Source of the DNA: Neorhizobium populisoli
Lineage (GTDB): Bacteria > Pseudomonadota > Alphaproteobacteria > Rhizobiales > Rhizobiaceae
Direction: 5' to 3'
Assembly (NCBI RefSeq): GCF_019430945.1
Contig: NZ_JAHYCB010000001.1
Coordinates: 186,001-250,000 of the forward strand
Length of the DNA: 64,000 nucleotides
In this document: positions 58,976 to 64,000 of the stretch, in pieces
Numbering within the stretch: the stretch's first letter is position 1
Layout of the letters: every line of letters starts with the position of its first letter
Made by a program: the position numbers and the translations under genes
The notes under the pieces: model-generated
Told to the model about the DNA's origin: nothing
Database searches by the model: none
The model's input: only the letters and a program-made list of their open reading frames with translations

Positions 58976-59623
58976 CTAGAGACCGAGCATCATCCGGACG
59001 ATGGGCTCGAGGCCCCGTCCGATGGCACGGGTATTTTCGGCATCGAGATGAATGCCATCGACCGGCGTCGCTCGGGCAACCGAGCCGGCGTCAAAGAAAC
59101 CGCATTCCACTTCATCAGCCAGATCGCGATACAGCGAGGCCAGCATTTCCGATTCCGGTATCCCGCCGCGGAAAGTCGCCCCGGCAATCACATTGGCCGT
59201 CTCGCACAGCGACGGCGGCGCGACGATGAGGATTTCCGGCGTCTCGTAATCGCGGCCCCAGTCATGGAAGCGGATGAGGCTGACGAGCTTCTTGACGCCC
59301 TGCCGGGCGCCGATCGCCGTGCCATGGATCATCGGCTTCATGTCATTGGTGCCGAGCAGGATAATGACGAGATCGAGCGGGCCGTGGGTATGCAGCACGG
59401 TCGGCAACAGGCGGGCACCATTACGGTCGCAATCGGCGAGCCCGTCGTCATAGGCCGTTGTGCGGCCGCCGAGTCCTTCGGCGATCACCTGAACAGATGG
59501 ACCGAGTGCGGCCTGCAGGACGCTTGGCCAGCGGTCTTCGAAAGCGTGCCGGTCGCCGGAGGCGGCATCGGTGCCCCAGGTGAGACTATCGCCGTAGCAG
59601 AGGACGGTTTTCATTTGGCTCAT
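58976..59623 (-). CDS. SGNH/GDSL-family hydrolase
   Basis: A 215-residue esterase-like protein with all blocks: CYGDSLTWG (nucleophile Ser), GTND (block III) and DGIHLDAEN (Asp-His of the catalytic dyad). Without a signal peptide it appears cytoplasmic. Related rhizobial proteins are annotated as arylesterases or acyl hydrolases; the substrate is unknown. A weak hairpin GGCGGTC/GACCGCC (58941-58963) follows its stop. Confidence 0.88.
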   Translation of the reverse strand: MSQMKTVLCYGDSLTWGTDAASGDRHAFEDRWPSVLQAALGPSVQVIAEGLGGRTTAYDDGLADCDRNGARLLPTVLHTHGPLDLVIILLGTNDMKPMIHGTAIGARQGVKKLVSLIRFHDWGRDYETPEILIVAPPSLCETANVIAGATFRGGIPESEMLASLYRDLADEVECGFFDAGSVARATPVDGIHLDAENTRAIGRGLEPIVRMMLGL

Positions 59624-59678
59624 GTGGCGATTATTCCCTGCGAAACCCTTGCAAGCCCATCATGCAGGCCGAGTTTAA

Positions 59679-59912
59679 TCACTTGCCTTTGGCCAGCGAT
59701 TCAACCTTACGCTCAAGTTCGAATATCCGTTCTTCAAAATCGCCGGTAACGAATTTCGACATCATCGTATCAGCCGTCAGTGCCTGACGAATGGTTTTCT
59801 GACCGCTTTCGAGTTTATCCAGACGCTGACGAATTTCGGTGAACTGCTCCTGCATCTCGCTTCGCATTTCACGGAGCAAAGGTAGGATCATGTTGTCTGG
59901 TTCTTTAGCCAT
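59679..59912 (-). CDS. Small coiled-coil hypothetical protein
   Basis: A 77-residue, strongly charged helical protein (FTEIRQRLDKLESGQKTIRQ, then FELERKVESLAKGK), predicted coiled coil. GGGAGG lies seven bases before the ATG at 59912. A conserved-hypothetical family with similar layout is found in other rhizobia, but no function is known. It is 135 bases after pdhC on the same strand, with a small hairpin (60016-60036) in between. Confidence 0.65.
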   Translation of the reverse strand: MAKEPDNMILPLLREMRSEMQEQFTEIRQRLDKLESGQKTIRQALTADTMMSKFVTGDFEERIFELERKVESLAKGK

Positions 59913-60015
59913 CAAATACCCTCCCTCACGGCCGCCGATCGTTGCGCTCTCTCCATAATATGGAGACCAGGCGGCCAAATGTCACGATGTGCGGAAACCG
60001 CTAACGACGCGGACA

Positions 60016-60036
60016 CCCTCCCCGCAAGGGGGAGGG
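60016..60036. repeat. Short C/G-rich hairpin after pdhC
   Basis: CCCTCCCC (60016-60023) pairs with GGGGAGGG (60029-60036) through loop GCAAG. This is the shared core of the palindromic elements at 38918-39058 and 57387-57412. It lies 12 bases beyond the pdhC stop and may stabilise or end its transcript. Confidence 0.65.
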
Positions 60037-60047
60037 AGAGACCGGTG

Positions 60048-61412
60048 CTAAACCAGCATCGCCATCGGGTTTTCGATGTAGCGCTTGAAGGCGGACGCAA
60101 GTTCCGCACCGAGCGCGCCGTCAATGACGCGATGGTCGAAGGCGAAAGTGGCGGTCATGACCGTGCCGACTTCGATCTTGCCGCCACGAACGACCGGCTT
60201 TTCGACGCCGGCGCCGATCGAGACGATCGAGGCCTGCGGCAGATTGACGATCGAGGTGAAGCTCGAGACGCCGAACATGCCGAGGTTGGACACCGAGGTG
60301 GTGCCGCCCTGGTATTCATCCGGCTTCAGCTTCTTGTCGCGGGCGCGCTTGGCCATGTCCTTCACCTCGTTGGAGATGACCGACAGGGTCTTGGTTTCGG
60401 CCTTGCGGACGATCGGGGTAATCAGACCGTCCGGGATCGACACGGCAACGCCGACGTCCGAATGCTTGTGCAGCACACGGGCGGTCGAGGTCCAGGAGGC
60501 GTTCGCCATCGGGACTTCGCGCAGAGCCAGCGCCATGGCCTTGATGATGAAGTCGTTGACGGAAAGCTTGAAGGCCGGGACCTCGCCCTTCTCCGTCTTC
60601 TTCACCGGCGCCGAAGCGTTGATTTCGGCGCGAAGCTTCATCAGCGCGTCGAGTTCGCAATCCATCGAGATCGTGTAGGCCGGAACGGTCTGAGTCGACT
60701 CGGTGAGGCGCGCGGCGATCGTCTTGCGCATGCCGTCATGCGGCAGAAGCTCGTAGGAGCCTTCTGCGAACAGCTTGAGCACGTTGTCGTCCGACGGACC
60801 CTTGGCGAGAGCCGGGGCAGCGCCGGCGGATGCAGCCTGCGGAGCGGCAGCCGGGGCAGCCTTGGCACCACCGGAAGCAACGGCCTTCTCGATATCAGCC
60901 TTGACGACGCGGCCATGCGGGCCGGAGCCGGAAACTGCGGAAAGATCGAGACCGGCTTCCTTGGCGAGGCGACGGGCGAGCGGAGACGAGAAGGTCTTCG
61001 CGCCACCCGACGATGCTGCCGGGGCAGCAGCCGGCGCAGGTGCAGCGGCAGCTGGCGCCGGAGCGGGCTCGGCAGCCTTCGGAGCCGGTGCGGCTTCGGC
61101 CTTGGGAGCAGGAGCAGCTTCGGCATTTGGTGCGGAACCGGCGCCGGCAGCAGCGGCCGAAACATCTTCGCCATCGGCGGCGAGGATGGCGATCAGGGCA
61201 TTGACCTTGACCGCTTCCGTGCCGGCCGGCACGACGAGCTTGGCAACGGTACCCTCATCGACGGCTTCCACTTCCATGGTCGCCTTGTCGGTTTCGATCT
61301 CGGCGATCACGTCGCCGGACTTGACCTTGTCGCCTTCCTTGACCAGCCACTTGGAGAGGTTGCCCTCTTCCATGGTCGGTGACAGGGCGGGCATGGTGAT
61401 GTTGATCGGCAT
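60048..61412 (-). CDS. pdhC: Pyruvate dehydrogenase E2, dihydrolipoyllysine acetyltransferase
   Basis: A 454-residue core subunit of the pyruvate dehydrogenase complex. One lipoyl domain (residues 1-80; lysine in [15 protein letters not shown]) is followed by an Ala/Pro-rich linker, a peripheral subunit-binding domain ([17 protein letters not shown]) and the catalytic acetyltransferase domain ending with [13 protein letters not shown]. The start at 61412 ([12 protein letters not shown]) has GGAGG upstream; the frame reaching 61538 is longer only because of unconserved residues. A 97-residue gene lies directly upstream. Confidence 0.96.
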   Translation of the reverse strand: MPINITMPALSPTMEEGNLSKWLVKEGDKVKSGDVIAEIETDKATMEVEAVDEGTVAKLVVPAGTEAVKVNALIAILAADGEDVSAAAAGAGSAPNAEAAPAPKAEAAPAPKAAEPAPAPAAAAPAPAAAPAASSGGAKTFSSPLARRLAKEAGLDLSAVSGSGPHGRVVKADIEKAVASGGAKAAPAAAPQAASAGAAPALAKGPSDDNVLKLFAEGSYELLPHDGMRKTIAARLTESTQTVPAYTISMDCELDALMKLRAEINASAPVKKTEKGEVPAFKLSVNDFIIKAMALALREVPMANASWTSTARVLHKHSDVGVAVSIPDGLITPIVRKAETKTLSVISNEVKDMAKRARDKKLKPDEYQGGTTSVSNLGMFGVSSFTSIVNLPQASIVSIGAGVEKPVVRGGKIEVGTVMTATFAFDHRVIDGALGAELASAFKRYIENPMAMLV

Positions 61413-61413
61413 A

Positions 61414-61707
61414 TTAATCCTCCGCCCAAACAAGTTCAAACTGGGCAAGTTCTTCGGGACTTTCCATGATCCGGGTAGCTTGCTCAGGAGGCACTTCGAT
61501 ATATCCAGCCACGTCTTCGAGCCAACCGTCCACCGCACCGATCACACCGATCTCTTCCCTCGGAACACCGACTATCACTTCGGTGTCCTCGGTCTTGATC
61601 AAGGCCCAAAACACGATTCTTTCAAGAACCGGCTTATCTTGCGATCCGATCACTCTGAACCACGAACCCGAAACGGGAAGAATCTGCTTCACAGAGGCTT
61701 TCGGCAT
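61414..61707 (-). CDS. Hypothetical protein between pdhB and pdhC
   Basis: A 97-residue acidic protein ([34 protein letters not shown], and a [12 protein letters not shown] segment). I do not recognise it. It is moderately AT-richer than the flanking enzyme genes. Its ATG is 11 bases after the pdhB stop and its TAA lies one base before the pdhC start codon, so it is translated within the operon. It could be a small regulator or an inserted gene. Confidence 0.7.
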   Translation of the reverse strand: MPKASVKQILPVSGSWFRVIGSQDKPVLERIVFWALIKTEDTEVIVGVPREEIGVIGAVDGWLEDVAGYIEVPPEQATRIMESPEELAQFELVWAED

Positions 61708-61718
61708 GAGCCAGCCCC

Positions 61719-63104
61719 TTACTTGTAGCAGACGGTCTTCACCGCCTGGACCACTTCGCCGACATTCGGCAGAGCGAGCTTCTCAAGGTTCGCCGCGTAA
61801 GGCATCGGAACGTCCTTGCCGGCGATCGTCAGGATCGGCGCGTCGAGGTAATCGAAGGCCTGCTGCATGACGCGGGTGGCGATTTCGGTACCGACCGAGT
61901 TCTGCGGGTAACCTTCCTCGACGGTGACGAGGCGGCCGGTCTTCTTGACGGATTCGATGACGGTCGGAAGATCCATCGGACGCAGCGTGCGCAGATCGAT
62001 CAGCTCGACATCGATGCCTTCCTTCTCGAGTTCGGCTACCGCCTTGGTCGCATAGGACATGCCGATACCGAAGGAAACGACGGTCACGTCCTTGCCCTTG
62101 CGGTGGATGCGCGCCTTGCCGATCGGCAGGACGAAATCATCGAGCTTCGGCACTTCGAACTGCTGGCCGTAGAGGATTTCGTTTTCGAGGAAAACGACCG
62201 GGTTCGGATCGCGGATCGCAGCCTTCAGCAGGCCCTTGGCGTCGGCAGCCGTGTACGGCATGACGACCTTGAGGCCCGGGATCTGGCTGTACCAGGAGGC
62301 GTAATCCTGGCTGTGTTGCGCGCCGACGCGGGCAGCAGCACCGTTCGGGCCGCGGAAGACGATCGGAGCGCCCATCTGGCCGCCGGACATGTAGAGCGTC
62401 TTGGCAGCCGAGTTGATGATCTGGTCGATCGCCTGCATGGCGAAGTTGAAGGTCATGAATTCGACGATCGGCTTCAGGCCGGCCATCGCAGCACCGACGC
62501 CGACGCCGGCAAAGCCGTGTTCGGTGATCGGGGTGTCGACGACGCGACGGGCACCGAATTCCTGCAGCAACCCCTGGGTGATCTTGTAGGCGCCCTGGTA
62601 TTCGGCGACTTCCTCACCCATGACGAAGACGTTTTCGTCGCGGCGCATTTCTTCGGCCATCGCGTCGCGCAGTGCTTCGCGAACGGTGGTCATCACCATT
62701 TCGGTGCCGGCCGGAATATCCGGATCGGCGGCCGCCTGGGCGATCGGCTGGGCCGGGACAGCTGCGGCAACGGCCGGGTCAGCAGCCTTCGGTGCTTCTT
62801 CGGCCTTTGGAGCCTCAGCGGCAGGCGCCGGGGCAGCAGAGCCGATTGCATCAGCGCTTTCGCCATCCTGCAGAAGCACGGCGATCTTGGTATTGACCTT
62901 GACGTTTTCGGTGCCGGCTTCGACCAGCAGCTTGCCGATCACGCCTTCATCGACGGCTTCCACTTCCATGGTCGCCTTGTCTGTCTCGATTTCAGCGATC
63001 ACGTCGCCGGAGGTGACCTTGTCACCTTCTTTTTTCAGCCACTTTGAGAGCGTGCCTTCTTCCATGGTCGGAGAAAGGGCGGGCATCAGGATATCGATTG
63101 GCAT
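61719..63104 (-). CDS. pdhB: Pyruvate dehydrogenase E1 beta with N-terminal lipoyl domain
   Basis: A 461-residue subunit. Residues 1-80 form a lipoyl domain ([20 protein letters not shown], lysine in ETDKATMEV), then a linker rich in Ala/Pro/Glu. The E1-beta thiamine diphosphate enzyme domain starts near residue 135 ([16 protein letters not shown]) and includes [19 protein letters not shown]. Alphaproteobacterial E1-beta subunits often carry this extra lipoyl domain. It sits between pdhA and the 97-residue gene. Confidence 0.96.
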   Translation of the reverse strand: MPIDILMPALSPTMEEGTLSKWLKKEGDKVTSGDVIAEIETDKATMEVEAVDEGVIGKLLVEAGTENVKVNTKIAVLLQDGESADAIGSAAPAPAAEAPKAEEAPKAADPAVAAAVPAQPIAQAAADPDIPAGTEMVMTTVREALRDAMAEEMRRDENVFVMGEEVAEYQGAYKITQGLLQEFGARRVVDTPITEHGFAGVGVGAAMAGLKPIVEFMTFNFAMQAIDQIINSAAKTLYMSGGQMGAPIVFRGPNGAAARVGAQHSQDYASWYSQIPGLKVVMPYTAADAKGLLKAAIRDPNPVVFLENEILYGQQFEVPKLDDFVLPIGKARIHRKGKDVTVVSFGIGMSYATKAVAELEKEGIDVELIDLRTLRPMDLPTVIESVKKTGRLVTVEEGYPQNSVGTEIATRVMQQAFDYLDAPILTIAGKDVPMPYAANLEKLALPNVGEVVQAVKTVCYK

Positions 63105-63122
63105 TGGGTTCCCTCCCCGCGA

Positions 63123-64000
63123 TCAGAGCAGAATGTCGGTGTAGAGCTCGGACGCATCCGGCTCCGGATCGGCCTGGGCGAAATCGGCCGAATCCGAGAC
63201 GATGTCGCGGATGTCCTTGTCGATCGCTTTCAGCTCGTCCTCGGTGGCCCAGCCCTTTTCGACGAGGCGCAGACGCACCTGTTCGATCGGGTCGTGCTCG
63301 GACCGCATCTTCTGCACTTCGTCCTTGGAGCGATATTTCGCCGGATCGGACATCGAGTGACCGCGATAACGGTAGGTCAGCATTTCGAGAATGATCGGGC
63401 CCTTGCCGGAACGGCAATGCTCGAGCGCCTCGTCAGCCGCAGCCTTGACGGCGCGCACATCCATGCCGTCGACCTGGATGCCCGGGATACCGAAGCCGGA
63501 ACCGCGCAGCGAGTAGTTCGACTGGGCGGTGGCGCGGGCGGTGGAGGTGCCCATGGCGTAACGGTTGTTCTCGACGATATAGACGATCGGCAGTTTCCAG
63601 AGGGCCGCCATGTTGAAGCTCTCGTAGACCTGGCCCTGATTGGCCGCGCCGTCGCCGAAATAGGCGACCGAGACGCTATCGTTGTTGCGGTACTTGTTGG
63701 CGAAGGCGAGACCCGTGCCAAGCGACACCTGGGCGCCGACGATGCCATGGCCGCCGTAGAAATGCTTTTCCTTGGAGAACATGTGCATGGAGCCGCCCTT
63801 CCCTCGGGAATAGCCGCCCTTGCGTCCGGTCAGTTCCGCCATGACGCCACGAGCGCTCATGCCGGTCGCCAGCATGTGACCGTGGTCACGATAGGCAGTG
63901 ATGACCTGGTCGCCTTCCTGCTGGGCCATCTGCATGCCGACAACGACAGCTTCCTGACCGATATAGAGGTGACAGAAGCCGCCGATGAAGCCCATGCCGT
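63123..64000 (-). CDS. pdhA: Pyruvate dehydrogenase E1 alpha, partial
   Basis: The C-terminal 292 codons of E1-alpha are visible; the gene continues past the right edge. The thiamine diphosphate motif GDGAANQGQVYESFNMAALW is intact, followed by VENNRYAMGTS and a phosphorylation-loop region TYRYRGHSMSDPAKYRSKD. It decarboxylates pyruvate together with PdhB. It is first in the pdhA-pdhB operon order, and 18 bases separate it from pdhB. Confidence 0.95.
   Translation of the reverse strand, partial: GMGFIGGFCHLYIGQEAVVVGMQMAQQEGDQVITAYRDHGHMLATGMSARGVMAELTGRKGGYSRGKGGSMHMFSKEKHFYGGHGIVGAQVSLGTGLAFANKYRNNDSVSVAYFGDGAANQGQVYESFNMAALWKLPIVYIVENNRYAMGTSTARATAQSNYSLRGSGFGIPGIQVDGMDVRAVKAAADEALEHCRSGKGPIILEMLTYRYRGHSMSDPAKYRSKDEVQKMRSEHDPIEQVRLRLVEKGWATEDELKAIDKDIRDIVSDSADFAQADPEPDASELYTDILL

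Overview
The window looks like a chromosomal segment of a member of the Rhizobiaceae (Rhizobium/Agrobacterium/Neorhizobium/Ensifer group). The reasons are the high-GC coding sequence, the block dusB(nifR3)-ntrB-ntrC-ntrY-ntrX-trkA-dat-hfq-hflX, the pdhA-pdhB-pdhC-lpd-lipA block, a fused ispDF, the PleC/DivJ-like kinase fragment at the left edge, and several palindromic intergenic repeats of the kind common in this family. This is inferred from gene content and order; the genus cannot be fixed from the sequence alone.

Layout. 1-4.7 kb: end of a sensor kinase, an antitoxin-like small protein, dgkA, the divergent cobalamin genes cobT and cobS, a DUF1289 protein, a membrane-anchored retropepsin-like protease and a YCII protein. 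4.8-10 kb: an AraC regulator divergent from a NepI-like exporter, an ABC-2 exporter and a TauE-type permease. 10-12 kb: a candidate small RNA with a strong terminator, then an isolated AT-rich orphan gene. 12-20.5 kb: an extensin-like lipoprotein, a chemoreceptor, a thioesterase and a DUF1501/DUF1800 pair. 21-26 kb: a GGDEF-EAL protein and a very long UvrB. 26-29.6 kb: a second isolated AT-rich gene (P-loop ATPase), two small proteins and a 1-kb gene-poor stretch.

29.9-35 kb: assimilatory sulfate reduction, with fpr, DUF934, cysI, DUF2849 and cysG on the minus strand. 35-38.5 kb: deaminase, mazG, a membrane-anchored methyltransferase-like protein and an FAD monooxygenase. 39-50.7 kb: the hflX-hfq and trkA/ntrXY/ntrBC/dusB nitrogen-regulation block. 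50.9-52.6 kb: ispDF-cinA. 52.6-55.4 kb: two tandem paralogous secreted proteins of unknown function, a Coq10-like protein and a small kinase-like P-loop protein. 55.7-64 kb: lipoate synthase and the pyruvate dehydrogenase complex (lpd, pdhC, pdhB, pdhA), with small uncharacterised proteins between the enzyme genes. pdhA runs off the right edge.

Most of the window is ordinary core chromosome. The less ordinary signals are the two AT-rich single-gene insertions, paired palindromic repeats whose stems show compensatory changes between tandem copies, a copy of an intergenic palindromic element read in frame inside uvrB, the candidate small RNA, the secreted paralog pair, and the small genes inside the pdh region. 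I see no tRNA, rRNA, CRISPR array, transposase or phage gene.
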